Below are positions 1-11,712 of a DNA stretch of 64,000 nt, one piece after another (within the stretch, counting starts at the first letter, position 1; every line of letters starts with the position of its first letter). The translations under genes and the position numbers were made by a program. Origin of the DNA: Atopsyche davidsoni (taxonomy: Eukaryota; Arthropoda; Insecta; Trichoptera; Hydrobiosidae); the NCBI GenBank assembly GCA_022113835.1, contig JAILWY010000023.1, positions 18,483,501 through 18,547,500 on the forward strand. The letters are read 5' to 3'. The notes beneath the pieces were generated by a model. That model saw only the letters and a list, made by a program, of their open reading frames with translations, did no database searches and was not told the origin of the DNA.

Positions 1-89
1 GAACTCAATATCATGGTAAGCATTGCCGAATTCTATGAATAATAATGATATGAGGTGCATTATAGTAATTATTTATATGCTCCCTTCAG

Positions 90-516
90 TACGGGTACAA
101 GGTTGGTGAGGGTGCATGTAGTGTGAGCGAGGAGCTGTGTCGTTTGACCCGCAGCTCCTTCCCGCTGGCTGTACTAAGGCAGCGGCCTCTACCTGAAGCC
201 GTTGACCCCGCTCACATTCAGAAATATTTAACGGACACCGCCTTCCAGGTTTGTTTATTTGTTTTACTATTGTATAACTTTTATAACATTAACTGTGAAT
301 TCTATTTTTATTGAAATAATTACATTTTGCTTTTAAATAAGAAAACAATTAAAAATAATTCAAATTGTCAAGGTTAACAAAATAAAAATTACACTGATTT
401 AGTCAATATTGTCTGTGTTTCATTTTTAGGAAACTTTTGGCATGTCAAAAGAGAGCTTCTATGAGCTTCCACTGTGGAAGCAAGCAAATATGAAGAAGGA
501 CCTTGGACTATTCTGA
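90..516 (+). CDS. Svil: Supervillin-like protein, C-terminal headpiece (last two coding exons, 5' part outside window)
   Basis: Two exons are visible: 90-248 (acceptor cttcag, donor GTTTGT) and 430-516 (acceptor ttttag, stop TGA 514-516), joined in phase 0. Together they encode a villin-type headpiece: FPLAVL, RPLPEAVDP, KYLTDTAF, then after the intron ETFGMSKESFYELPLWKQ and the terminal KKDLGLF. The WK..N.KK..GLF ending is the hallmark F-actin-binding surface of headpieces. The RPLPE.VDP...YLTD wording is closer to supervillin than to villin or dematin as I remember them. Supervillins are peripheral membrane proteins that link actin and myosin II to the plasma membrane. The upstream gelsolin-like repeats lie outside the window, so villin cannot be fully excluded. 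Confidence 0.8.
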
Positions 517-2372
517 CCCGAGTGCTACCCTGTTGCAACGTTATGCTGTTCGTTTCTTGATACCCCTGAATCTTCCAGCTTCGCTATCGGAGATTGCGAC
601 TCTAAAATTGATCTTATGGAGCAAAGTGTCGGTCATCGTTGCCTCATCAACAACGTTGTAGACCTCATTATGGATGTGGGGAGTCATGCGGATTGTCGTT
701 TGCTGGTGCGAGTCCCTCGAGCCCCGCCCAGGAACCGTTCACCTTCCTGCTCCTGCTGCATGCAGTGAACATGTGTAACCGTGCACTCATTGCTACCGTC
801 CATGATTTTCATACATTTACTTTACCTGATCGACTGTCCATGACAGTAATTGTCACAGTCGCAATGGATTCATTAAATCTAGTCGGGTTGGGAAACTGTA
901 TTCTTGCAAAGTAGACTATTTTGGCGATGATTAATGTCAATGATTGTCACTTTAACTATTTTATATTCATGACAATCTCGTATGAAGTGGAATGGAATGG
1001 ATTGACTCACACGTACAGTTGTACAATATTCTTTGAATTTGTTTATTAGAACCCAACAGAATGTGTTGCAGCGATATTTATTACTGATGTACTAAAAGTA
1101 TTGTATTATATTGTTTATAATTAGAAAATAAATAATAGATAATTGCCATTCTCACATGCCAATAGGTGAGCCACCGATGTTTGTATATCTCTGTTATTGA
1201 ATTATGGTGATATTTTGAAAGGTATTAGTAGGAAGTTATTTTGTCATAACAGCGAGTTGGATCACTCGCAGTTTTATGTTTTTCGATAAAATGACACATT
1301 CTTATAACAAAATTATTTACTAACTAATCTGTATTGACATCTGTCAATATTCATGGCAAATTACTTACTCCTGTACAGAAGAATTGTATTTATTTCGTTC
1401 ACAGATTGTCACTTATCAAGTAAACGAAATGGGTTCAGTGTTACATTTACTCAACACTGACTTCGTGTAGAACGAAAAAGGCATCGAGAGCTTGGACTGT
1501 AAGGTAGATTGCCAGATCTCCCAGGTTTTGCACATATCTAGTGGAAGTCGCACACCTGCCGAGGCGGATAGGAAAGAAATGTGTGGATTCTAATTCTGCT
1601 TTTGACCATCCGCCACAGACTTGCGACTTAGTAATTTACATGAAATCCTGATGGCGATCGCTACTTATAAATATTTTTTCTATGAACTGTAAATACGTTA
1701 GGTATGATACAAAATATTGAATATTGTGGTTTGTAAATTTTTTAACTAATGTAATTTTGTATAATCACACAACCGTCATGACTGCACGACCTTCCTGGTT
1801 ATATTGACTTTTTATAATGAAGTGCGTGCCTCCAAATGTGTCGTGCTCCTATTGTGACTGATTATTTTCAAATTTAATTTGCAATTTTCTAAAAATTGTG
1901 GATTTATTCTCGCTAATGTATGATGTAACACAAAGAACGTAATTAAATTGATTTTTTTAAAGTTTTACACATTTGTTTATTTAATTACTTCTGATATGAT
2001 TAACTGTATTGACCGAAACTCCAGTTAGTGAACGCATCTATGACTCCCGCTAACAATCCCAACGAGCACTTTCTCAGAAAGTTTGTGGTGGTTATTGGTT
2101 TTTTTAATAAATATTATAAACACAGATATCGTTGGGATCTTTTATGCTGCGTAAAAATGATGATATTGGTACTCTGCTATTTAAGAATCCGGAACTGGCC
2201 ACTACATAAATAATATTTAAAAAGTAATTATTACATTTGAAAATGAAACTCTTTGGCTGTAGAATGAGTTTATTTCATCCGAATGTCTATAAATTGTTTT
2301 CATTGTGTGGCGCGATTTTAAAAATTGTCTGTCATTATTACAATAGATTTAACTCGAGAAAATTTTTGTGCG
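517..2372 (+). other. Supervillin-like 3' UTR and intergenic DNA
   Basis: No further coding exon is recognisable after the TGA at 514-516. A candidate polyadenylation signal AATAAA lies at 1127-1132, about 610 bp after the stop, so 517 to about 1150 is probably 3' UTR. From about 1150 to 2372 I see AT-rich DNA with no recognisable feature. Confidence 0.4.
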
Positions 2373-3395
2373 ATGATTTATTATGATTTTTGACGTGGTC
2401 TAACTCAACAGCAGTGCATCGATCAACTCAGTTCGACTTTTGGGGATCAAGCACCATCGAAGACCGCTGTGTATCACTGGTTTTGTGAGTTTAATCGTGG
2501 ACGTCGTATGCTCACGGACGAAATTAAAGATGGTCGTCCTAAATCAGTTGTTGTGCCACGAAACATCGACGTAGTGCGTGAACTAATAATGCAAGATCGT
2601 CATGTTACATATCGAGAGAGAGAGGCGTCCTTGGGCATTAGTATGACAAGTATACATAAGATATTACACAAACACTTGGCTGCAAAAAAAATTTGTTCGC
2701 GTTGGATACCGCACAACTTGACAATAGATCAAAAACAGGCTCGTGTCGATTGGTGCAAAAATATGATAAAAAAATACAATCGTGGTGCATCAAAAGCTGT
2801 TTACAATATCTACACAGGTGATGAATCCTGGATTTATGCATATGACCCCGAAACTAAGCAACAATCAACAGTATGGGTGTTCCAACATGAGCCGAACCCA
2901 ACAAAAGTTGCTTGTGCGAAAAGCACTTTGAAGCCAATGGTCGCCTGTTTTTTTGGTATAGATGGACACGTGGCTACTGTACCACTAGAAAATCGTAAAT
3001 CTGTTAATTCGACGTAGTACACGACCATTTGTTTGCCAGAAGTCTTTGCAGAAATTAGGAAGAACAATCCACAACGCATAATCATTCTCCATCACGACAA
3101 TACAAGCTGTTACACTTCAGGTGAAACGACCCGATATTTGGAGGGTGAAACGGTGGAATTAACGGGTCATCCCCCATATAGCCCTGATTTGGCACCCAAC
3201 GACTTCTTTTTATTTCCAACCGTGAAGAATAAATTATGTGGTCAACGATTTATAACCTGAGAAGAAGCCGTTGAGGCATTCAAAAATCATGTTTTGGAGA
3301 TACCACCTTCCGATTGTAAAAACTGCTATGAAAACTGGTTTCACCGAATGCAAAACTGCATCGATCATCACGGCGAATATTTTGAAAAGCAATAA
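2373..3395 (+). pseudogene. mariner transposase (DD34D), nearly full length, three premature stops
   Basis: One continuous frame of 341 codons runs from ATG 2373 to TAA 3393-3395. It carries the mariner hallmarks: N-terminal helix-turn-helix region (LTQQQCIDQLSSTFGD, YHWFCEFNRG), first catalytic Asp in TGDESWIYAYDPETKQQS, second in HHDNTS, third in SPDLAPND. The last two are separated by exactly 34 residues. The frame is kept throughout but broken by three nonsense codons: TGA 2391-2393, TAG 3015-3017 and TGA 3258-3260. The copy is therefore inactive but young enough not to have acquired frameshifts. I could not define terminal inverted repeats. It lies between the supervillin-like gene and the chitin-binding gene. 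Confidence 0.93.
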
Positions 3396-3907
3396 AACCA
3401 TATGTAATAGTCAATGATAGTTATTTTATTTTATTCCGGATATATAAATAGCAGCCCTCGTAGCAGCGCAAATGCATTGATTAATGGTTTTTCTGATCGT
3501 ATTGACATTTTTAGTGATGGCTTTAATTTTTTTTTTTGCATATTAATTCATCATAAATTATTATTTCTTTAATTCCACAGTTTTTGAAGTCATTTCGAAA
3601 GCATTTAGCATGAGGTTTAAAATAAATGAACAATAATTTTTTAATAAATAAAAGTTATAAATTTTTGTACAAATAATATATTTTAAAAACTCTATACTCA
3701 AAAGGAAATCAAATTTTATCAAGATGTTGCAATCCGTAGGCTCGAGACGGCTCGCTCGCGAGAACCGAGAAGAGCCGGGCGCTCCAGAAGACCGGGTAGG
3801 AAGCGGCCACTCTCGGAGAGGGTCAACATTTTATAACTGCATGGGGAAATAAAACTTAAACAACATTGCACTAACAGTCCCTGTATATTCAAATAGACAA
3901 TACAGTT
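3396..3907. other. Intergenic; 3' flank of the chitin-binding gene
   Basis: AT-rich DNA follows the mariner. From about 3740 it becomes CpG-rich. The part next to 3908 is probably 3' UTR of the minus-strand gene. No other feature is seen. Confidence 0.3.
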
Positions 3908-5595
3908 TTAGTTCTGCGGCGGTGGCATGGTGGGGACAGGGTTTCCGGTGGTCGCTGGGGGTTCCTCGGTGGTGGGCTGCGTGGGCGGCGGGACGGTCGG
4001 GGGATCGCACACTCCTTCCGGGACGTTCACCGGCCAGTCGCACACCTGCAGGTAGAGAGTATCACTAGACTCGGTCGAAGCCGCTTTCTGTGCGATTGTT
4101 GAATGACAGTCGAGTGGTGTTCATCAATTTAGGTACAATTTTTTTTAAATTATCAAGTCATATCGAATTAATTACGTAAGTATTCTGGGGTAGAAGCTAT
4201 ATGAAGATGTTTCAAAGATTTTTATAACAGCTGAGCTTCACACACCTTTTCCTCAATCGCGAATGGCAAACGCATTTTGGAGTAGAATTCTCGAGTGGAG
4301 AAGCTACGTAAAGCCGGAACGCTGTTGCGAGGTCTAGGAAGTAGAGGAAGGACTACACGAGAGTAAGTGCATCGCTCGATAAAGTAAGTGCATCTCATCA
4401 AAAATAAATGACTACGTTATTTACTCTAATGACACTATCGTTAATCGTAATCCACTGGGATCTCTCGAAACGATAACGCAGCTTTCGAGGCTGACGCTTA
4501 TCACAGCGCGAGATCTTCAGCCGCCGAGTGCGCGCAGGGCGACGGCTGCCGAGCGAAGGCCACGCGGCCCTCGCGAGAGTGCCGCTCTTCGACTTACGCC
4601 AGCCTCGGGGTTGAACCAGGTGCCGTTGAGGCAAGGAAGGAGCACGGGGCCGCTGCCGGCGCAGACCCAGAAAGTGGCGCAGTCCTCGGGGTTGGGGAGG
4701 TGCGCGGCGCCGCTCTCAGGGTCCGGCGGGGGGCAGTCGGGCACGGCCCGGAGCGTCAGGCCGCACAGCGCGACCGCCGCTAGAGCCCAGACCAGCACGG
4801 GGACCAGCGCGGTGCCTGAAACACGCCCGACCACGCACTCATCATCACTCATCATCACAAGTCTCTACGCAATTAATACAAATTACAAATTATAATGTTT
4901 TCAGATATACCATACTATACATTATTGATACAGTGTAGTTTGTTCATATTTAATTTAACATCCAACCATATAGCCATATAAACCATTCTTAAAGAATATG
5001 TCAAGAGGAAATTAAAGATGAAGACGTTAAACTTCCCCCGCTCTTCCCATTCTGTTGCTCGTGTATGGCTGCCATTCCGTGCCCTGAGCGCATGTAAAGG
5101 TCGGTAATGGAGTAGTAGACTTGTGATTGTGGACGAATGTGTTCTTGTATAAGTAGATGAGCTCCTGTTTTTGTTTCTGCAGTCCTGCTGCAGAAGGAAT
5201 GTCAGATCTAAATTTTTAAGGAAAGAATCGTACAATAATGCTATTGAGCAGCGACAATACGCAGACCTTTCTTTCGAATATAAAAACCGGGTCGCAAAAG
5301 GAGCCGGGGACGCACTAGACTATTGTCCATAAGAAAACCACGGACAGACCGACATCTGAGGAGAGGCATCTGAAGAAGAAGAAGGCTTAAAAAATTAGGC
5401 ATCCGCATGGCGTAGAACGTCATATAAAAATATGCGAGTAATCAATTAGCGACGGGTCTGCTCATCCGGGCCGGGGGCGACTGCGGCCGTGTCCCGCGCT
5501 CTCTACGCGAGGGGGCAGTCGCCGAGAGCGTTTCGCCTGTCCAAGAAGCTTTCCAATCTTACCTTGCATGGTTGAATCTTCTGCTTTTTCACAAA
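3908..5595 (-). CDS. Small secreted single-CBM14 (chitin-binding type 2) protein, CPAP1/peritrophin type
   Basis: Assembled from three minus-strand exons. Exon 1, 5595-5563, has acceptor ttcag, ATG at 5569 and donor GTAAG, and supplies M-Q-G(1 base). Exon 2, 4815-4598, has donor GTAAGT. Exon 3, 4045-3908, ends in TAA. Phases match at both junctions (1, then 0), giving about 120 residues. A hydrophobic signal peptide (VPVLVWALAAVALCG) is followed by one CBM14 domain with six cysteines spaced C17C5C9C12C10C; the last two come from exon 3 (VCDWPVNVPEGVC). The tail is a Pro/Thr-rich linker (PPPTQPTTEEPPATT) ending in PPPQN, typical of O-glycosylated cuticle proteins. One CBM14 with no other domain suggests the CPAP1 cuticle family; it would bind chitin in cuticle or gut lining. 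An upstream non-coding exon is implied by the acceptor at 5596-5597. Confidence 0.86.
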
Positions 5596-7399
5596 CTGAA
5601 ATGATTTAATTGTGAGTAAGCCTACTATATATGGATGGGACGCGCCGCTTATCTCAGATAATGGAATATCGAGAAGATGGAATCTTTCAGTCGGCTTATG
5701 GATAACGAACGTGCAGATCGATTAGCAAGATCGAAATTAAAATCATATCTCGGGGAATTTCCACTCCCATCGCCCACCGCCGAAGTAGAGCCGACGCTGG
5801 CGAAATCGCTTACTCGTATCTTCTCCCCGCAGGGCGTCTCCGCCCGGTCCCCGACGCCACATCGTCCTCGTCTCGTATTCTTCCTTGCCTGTCGGCTGAC
5901 ATCTCGATGCCTGCTTATCACCTGACAAAATATACGAATAACCTTAAAATAAATAAATTATTATTACCTTTTCATGTAAAAATTCCGCTAAATTAAATGA
6001 AACACGTAGAGTCGGTTGTCACGGTCGTCATTCGCTCGCAGATCGGGGTGTAGGGGCGTTGTTCGCTCGGCCCTCGAGCTGCGAGGCGTGGCGAGGCGTG
6101 GCGTGGCGTGGCGTGGCGTGGCGTGGCGTGGCGTGGCGTGGCGTGGCGTGGCGTGGCGTGGCGTGGCGTGGCGTGGCGTGGCGTGACGTCAGCGCGACCG
6201 ACCGACCGTCGAACGGTGCGTCGCTCGACTACTCCCCGAGCAGATTCAGAAACGTGCTGTTATTTATGATCTGCTGTGTCACACGTGAGGAGGATATGAC
6301 AAAATTCGACGAAGATCAATTTTGAAATTAACATTTTAATGACCGAAATGGCACGTTTCGGACACAATGAACGGTGACGCGTCAGGAGCTCGCGTGTCCG
6401 TCGTCCCTCAGGTTGTCATTACATTAAGTAATTATCATTTACGCAGAACTGCGTACTCACCTCCGACTCTGTTCTTCGGAAATAAAATCAATCAGTCGAA
6501 GCTGCCGCTCGAGGGTTCGGCTAGGAAAGCAATGTACACAATTAAAACTAAATGAGTGCAAGTTTCATCTGAACAGAAAACATTTATTCAATTTATTATA
6601 TTACATATTTTATATGCACGCACATATGTGAATATTCACGGAGCTGTAGTCCGGTGTGCGCTATAGAAACGCGGGGAGAAATCGAGGGCCGGGGCGAGGG
6701 CCGAGGGGAGGCCCGGGGGCACCTCGGAAAACGTGAATGCCCTCTTTCATCCGTACAATAAAAATAGTAACTCATAATATAAAAATATCTATATCCTCGC
6801 ATTGCACACGCGAGCCGTCCACGCGACAGTGCACAGAATTTTCGCTATGTACGAGCGCATCATCTTCGAGCTCGTAGGTTCGCGGAGATGGCGGCGAGCG
6901 GGAGACTTCGTCTCGGGAGATCGTCGGCGCGTCCACGGAGGGGACGCCAGCCTCGCCCAGGAACACCCGGGACGCGCGGCCCCGCCGCCCTGCGCATCTC
7001 TTGTGAACGATCGCCGATCGAAGTGTCGGCTAGCCGTAGTGCAATTGTCAAATATAATGTATTTTTTTTAATTTTACTAAATTTTACATTATTATAGAAA
7101 AGATTTACAATTTTAATGAATAAGTATAATCTTATCGAGCTTACTCTTTCGTCGAATTGCAGATCGACAAGAAAACGTCGCGCGTCGAGTGACGCGGGCG
7201 ACCCCGAGGGAGAGACGCGGAAGTCGCGGATCCAAACGACTAGGACTAATTGTAACAAGCACTCGAAAATATTTAAGTTAATATTATTAACGATTGAGAG
7301 GACACTCTCGGGACATTAGACAAGTATCGACGAAGCTGGCCGGCGGGGGGCGGTCTGTACAGGGCGGAGGGCGGCGGCAGGGGCGGAGCGGAGCAGCGC
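5596..7399. other. Intergenic, CpG-rich; contains a pentanucleotide array and probable allatotropin 3' UTR
   Basis: No coding exon is recognised. The stretch holds the (GGCGT)n array at 6081-6184. Minus-strand AATAAA signals at 6597-6592 and 6588-6583 could terminate an allatotropin transcript with a 3' UTR of about 800 nt, which is an inference only. Confidence 0.3.
6081..6184. repeat. (GGCGT)n pentanucleotide array
   Basis: About twenty tandem GGCGT units, with two GGCGA variants at the left end. It is open in one + frame (repeating GVAWR), but this is a by-product of the repeat and is not read as a gene. Confidence 0.95.
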
Positions 7400-9069
7400 T
7401 CAGTACAGGCTCCTCGCCAGCTCCTCCGGGCTCAGCGCGCCGTCCTGCAACAGTCGCGGTCGGCGATTACCACGGCGCCCCGGCGAGCGGCTCCCGCGCC
7501 TCGGGCCGGCCGGACTCACCTGGTCGGTGTCCATGTACTTGCGCACCAGCGCGCGGGCCAGTCCCGGGGTGTCCTGCACCACCTCTGCGTACCAGTCCGC
7601 GGGGACGCTGCAAGGAGGAGGAGCGTCAAGCGCAGCGGCGTCTTTAGCACCGCGCGGTACGAAATATTACAGTATATAAATCATAAGCAGCACCTATTGC
7701 TTTTTAAAAACTATTCACTCATCGTTCTTTTGCTCTTGAATAAACTGCCAAAAGTAATGAGAATACCTCATTATTACCTGCTGATATCCTTAAAGAGCCT
7801 TCAAAGTTATTTGACGCTACTCGAAGACCGGTCTCCGTTCTCTCAGTCACATCGCATCAAATATAATTATTTTTGGGTGTTTTAAGCATTTTATATCTAA
7901 ACTTAGTATTAAACATTTTGAAGTTCGTCGGCTATTTAAGCAATGAAATTAATTTGATTTATTTAAAAATATTTTGAAAAATTGACTTTCTTTGAATGAG
8001 GAATATCGATTAATCGCACGAGCGTCACCGCAGAAGCGCAGGCGGCGGGAGGGATGCCGCGGAAACGCGACACTCTTGACTTACAAGTCTACAAGAATGG
8101 ATTTTCAGAATTTTATAAAAGATGGAAAGTAGTGGTGGATAATTTGATCGAGCGCTTTGACACCCGACACCCCCGTTAGCGCTCCACCCGGGGCGCGGGC
8201 GGTGAGACTCACCTGTCCGGTTGCTTCCCTTCTCGGTCGAGCGGGTTGTCTTGCGGCGAGCCTGGAAACTCTAGAAAGCGGTCAGCGGTCGGGCCTGAAA
8301 CTGTACAAGAGCGGGCATGAGCTCGGAGCTTTGGAAACTTGCGCACAAAGAACGACCGATTTGAGAGTTTATTTGTTTACAAAATATAATTTGCGTGCGA
8401 GTGTCGTATCGACCGCCGAGCCGAGGCCGAGCGGCCCGGTGGAGCTCGCGGAGACTGCAGCTCGGTTTTCTCTATTTCCCCTTATTGAATCGATGAGTTT
8501 CGTACGGTTTATAAAATTATAGTCTTTCCGAACGACACGCTATCCGGACCGGGGCTCAGAGAGAACTCGGGTGACCGGAGGTCTCGCAAAATTGAGGGTT
8601 TTTCTGATGATCGATCGATTCTCGGTGCATCGAGACCGGTGGTAATTCGGCTCGACATCGCCATCGGTCAGGCCCGCCCCGTCAGAGAACGTCAAAACCG
8701 TCAGCCGCAGGACGTACGCGATGATCGCGAGAAGCTCGGAGAGTCACTCACCGTCAGCTGCCGGTCGGTCGAGGCTGCGCTTGCCGTAGCCGCGCGCGAA
8801 GCTGGGTTCGGACACGCGGAAGCCGCCATCGGGCCCCCCGCGGAGCTCGCGGCCGTAGCGCGTCTCGGCAGGCCAGGCGAGCGCGGCCTGCAGCTCCGGG
8901 GGGCCGAGCGGCTGGAAAGTCACGCGCTTGCCGAAGCCGCGAGCGGTCATCATCTCCGTGTTCTTGAAGCCGCGGGTGGCGCGGGGCTGCTTGGAGCGAG
9001 GCGCGCGTCCCCCGGCTGCTAGCGCGGCCAGCAGCGTCACGCCCGCCAGCACTCCTGCCAGGCGCATGT
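7400..9069 (-). CDS. AT: Allatotropin prepropeptide (four coding exons)
   Basis: Minus-strand exons: 9069-8752 (acceptor cccgcag, ATG 9067-9065, donor GTGAGT), 8261-8213 (acceptor ttccag, donor GTGAGT), 7607-7520 (acceptor cttgcag, donor GTGAGT) and 7444-7400 (acceptor gttgcag, stop TGA). Phases 1, 2 and 0 all match, giving a 165-residue precursor. Layout: signal peptide (residues 1-19, RLAGVLAGVTLLAALAAG); basic spacer ending ATR; allatotropin GFKNTEMMTARGF (33-45), then G amide donor and KR; a second peptide GGFRVSEPSFARGY (81-94) followed by GKR; and a conserved C-terminal module (VPADWYAEVV..LARALVRKYM, then DTDQDGALSPEE). Allatotropin stimulates juvenile hormone synthesis and gut/heart muscle through a GPCR. 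The C-terminal module corresponds to that of moth precursors as I remember them. An upstream non-coding exon is implied by the acceptor directly before the ATG. Confidence 0.94.
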
Positions 9070-10351
9070 CTGCGGGCATAAGCGTGAGTGGGTATCTATA
9101 GCCTCAATCTATTCACATATAGTCATATGTTTATATATATATAAGCATATGTCTATATGTGACGTGTATAGAACCGTTCCTGTTGAATATAATGCACGGT
9201 GCTGCCTCGGAGACAGCTGCCGGATGGAGTAGATAAGATTGGGTTTGCAAGTAACGTTGGCGCCACGGCTACGCAGCCACGGCCCGGACGATGTTCGATC
9301 TAGAGTCCGACGTCAACGAAGTGCCGCGTAAAGTAGCTCGGGTGCTAGAAGATCGACATCTTCAGTTTGAGGCCAATGTCGTCTTACATATAGGGAGACG
9401 AGCGCACGAGAAACCGCAGTTCAAACATCACAACCAGAAAATCGTTCCTCAGTAATCGATGTATATTAACCTAGTAGTATATTTAGATACTGTAGTCTAT
9501 GGTGTCCTGAGCACTGGCAACATAGGGCCCGCTCGAGGAGAGGTGAGGCCGGGAGCGGCCATTACAGTTCTGTCATCTGAGAGAGGACGCCGCACGGCGG
9601 CGGCGTCGTGACTTTATAATGTAATCCCACCACGTATCGTAATAAAGACCTGAACCACACGCCCCCTTGTATTATTGTCATTACAGATACTTCCAGGAAA
9701 TACCCAGATCATGTTCGACGGGCGAAAACACGATCAGTGTAAGCGGAAGATGGTCGCAAATATGACGCAGTAGAAGTCTGCATTGAAGGAGCAACGGAGA
9801 AAAGAGAGTATGCGGAGAGACCTCGTCAGCGACCGACATAGGATGACCTGTGTAAAGTAGATAGCATGCCTGAGGCGAAAACCCCAGATGACTGTGGTAT
9901 ATTTTCCCCACCCATTATATTTCTTGAATATTTAGACTAACTTCCTCACTTCTGGCACAGTTTGGCCATAACTTGATATCGATACGTCGATTGACCGAAA
10001 TAGATGTGGTATATTTCGATAACGAATATGATTAAAACGATTACGATTAACAACAAGATTAAACATTTGTTATTTAGATTACAGAAGTGACAGGGATCAT
10101 ATAAAATCAGAATATCTTATCCATTATTCCATCTCATTGTTTAACCGAAATCTTCAATTGTGATAAAAATCATCCAGAATGAGTTATGCGTCCACACTGC
10201 AAAACGAGACTATTCTAAATCTATATAAAATAAAAATATATGAGTTTGAATTATAGTCGGACGGCGAGTATTGCAGGCCGGCGCGGAGCCGTCGGTGCTG
10301 GGTTTTGTTGCGTTTGCGAGCGTCGGTCGCGGGCGGGGAGGTCTGGGAGGA
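9070..10351. other. Upstream flank of the allatotropin gene; no gene seen
   Basis: Probably intron and 5' UTR/promoter sequence for the minus-strand allatotropin gene, since its first coding exon starts at a splice acceptor. An AT-rich TATATA/CATATG stretch lies at 9117-9160. I could not place the first non-coding exon or a promoter. Confidence 0.3.
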
Positions 10352-11005
10352 TCAAAACGAATCCGGCAAAAAGCGAGGCAATACTCTTCCAGATACCTGC
10401 CAAACAAATACACCCCGACAACATCACCCTAGACAGAATCAACATACCATGGAGAAAAACGGTCAAGTACCTCGGCCTCACCCTTGATCGGAAACTCTCC
10501 TGGACCCCTCACATCAAGATCACCGCGAGCAAGGCAAGAGCGGCCACCGGAATTCTCTCCCCACTACTCTGCGGGAAAAGCAAACTTTCTCCTCAAAACA
10601 AAATTTTCCTCCTCAAAACCATGATCCTACCCATCCTAACCTACGCCTGCCCCATCTGGGGATATATCCCACCAGAAAAGCTCAAGCCCCTCCAGGTGAT
10701 ACACAACAAAATTCTCCGATGGGCATTAAATGCACCATGGTTCGTCCAGAACGCGCAACTCCGAAGAGATACCAAACTGAAGACGATACACGAGGTCATC
10801 ATAGACCTCGCCCACTCCTTCCAAATCTCTACCCCTTAGTCCCATATCCATCTATCAGTTCTCTCCTCGACTACAATCTCGAGGACTGCCTCTACCAAAA
10901 AAGGCCAAAAGCCATCTCTCCCCACCACCCCCTCCAAATCCTCCCACCCATCTCCCACCCACACACCACACCACATAACCCAACGGTGACACAAGTCACC
11001 GAGTG
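10352..11005 (+). mobile_element. Non-LTR retrotransposon (jockey-like) fragment, 3' end of reverse transcriptase ORF
   Basis: The frame reads NPAKSEAILF, IPWRKTVKYLGLTLDRKLSW, then MILPILTYACPIWGY, HNKILRWALNAPWFV and TIHEVIIDLA. This is the thumb/C-terminal part of a jockey/CR1-type reverse transcriptase (KYLGL.LD..L.W and LTYACPIWG motifs). The frame shifts near 10815 and resumes as SSLLDYNLEDCLYQKRPKAI, the usual tail of such proteins. The copy is 5'-truncated, as is normal for LINE insertions, and frameshifted. The catalytic YADD part is absent. The bases before about 10352 do not look element-derived. Confidence 0.85.
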
Positions 11006-11676
11006 AGAGTGAAGGCGTTTAAAGGGCAAATATATGTTCCTGTGCCGCCGAAAAAGCCACAAACAATCGAAACGCGGGGAGGTCTGCTCGACAGCGAGGG
11101 ACTGCCGTTACAAGCCAGGGGGTGCCGAATGAAAATCTGAGATGTTTTTTTTGAGGATTAGGATCTTGTAAATATGTACGAGGGTGAGAGGTTATACCGC
11201 AGACGGGGACCGCGCGCGCCGGGATGCGTATCGTAGGTGAACAATGAATGTTGAAATAGATAACATTTGAATGAGCAGGTGTAAGTCAATCGTTCAAATG
11301 GTTGTGCGTGTTTACTTTAATAAAGTCTCATGTTAGGTATATGTATTAAATTATTTAAATACATTACTTCTAGGAAACACGAATATGTAGTGAAAACTTA
11401 TGTACGTATACGAAAACGATAAAACTAAGTTAAAAAATATAAAAAAACAATATTTTACGTGTATCGCAAATAATAAGAAGAAATGTATTTTAATTTTGCA
11501 CAAAGAAAAATAATGTATCGCGATGATAAGTTAGGTTCGCCGGCGACTGCGCTGACGGCCGGGGCTCCGGTCGAGGGGCGCCCGAGCGAGCCTCACCCGC
11601 CGGCTCTTGAAAAGTTTAAATTTTAGAGGTTTTAAAATTTTCATTGAAATAAACTTCCTCGGCCGTCACCAAGCTG

Positions 11677-11712
11677 ACGTCAAAGTTAAATAATTATATT
11701 CAACTTTGACGT
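11677..11712. repeat. 11-bp perfect inverted repeat with 14-nt AT spacer
   Basis: ACGTCAAAGTT at 11677-11687 is mirrored by AACTTTGACGT at 11702-11712. It could be a hairpin or paired binding sites. Confidence 0.5.

Noticed and set aside
5649..5928. Overlapping ORFs of 61-90 aa on both strands upstream of the chitin-binding gene
   Set aside because: No domain, signal peptide or consistent splice sites; most likely promoter or intergenic DNA.
8157..9022. Plus-strand ORFs over the allatotropin locus
   Set aside because: They are antisense shadows of the spliced minus-strand neuropeptide gene.
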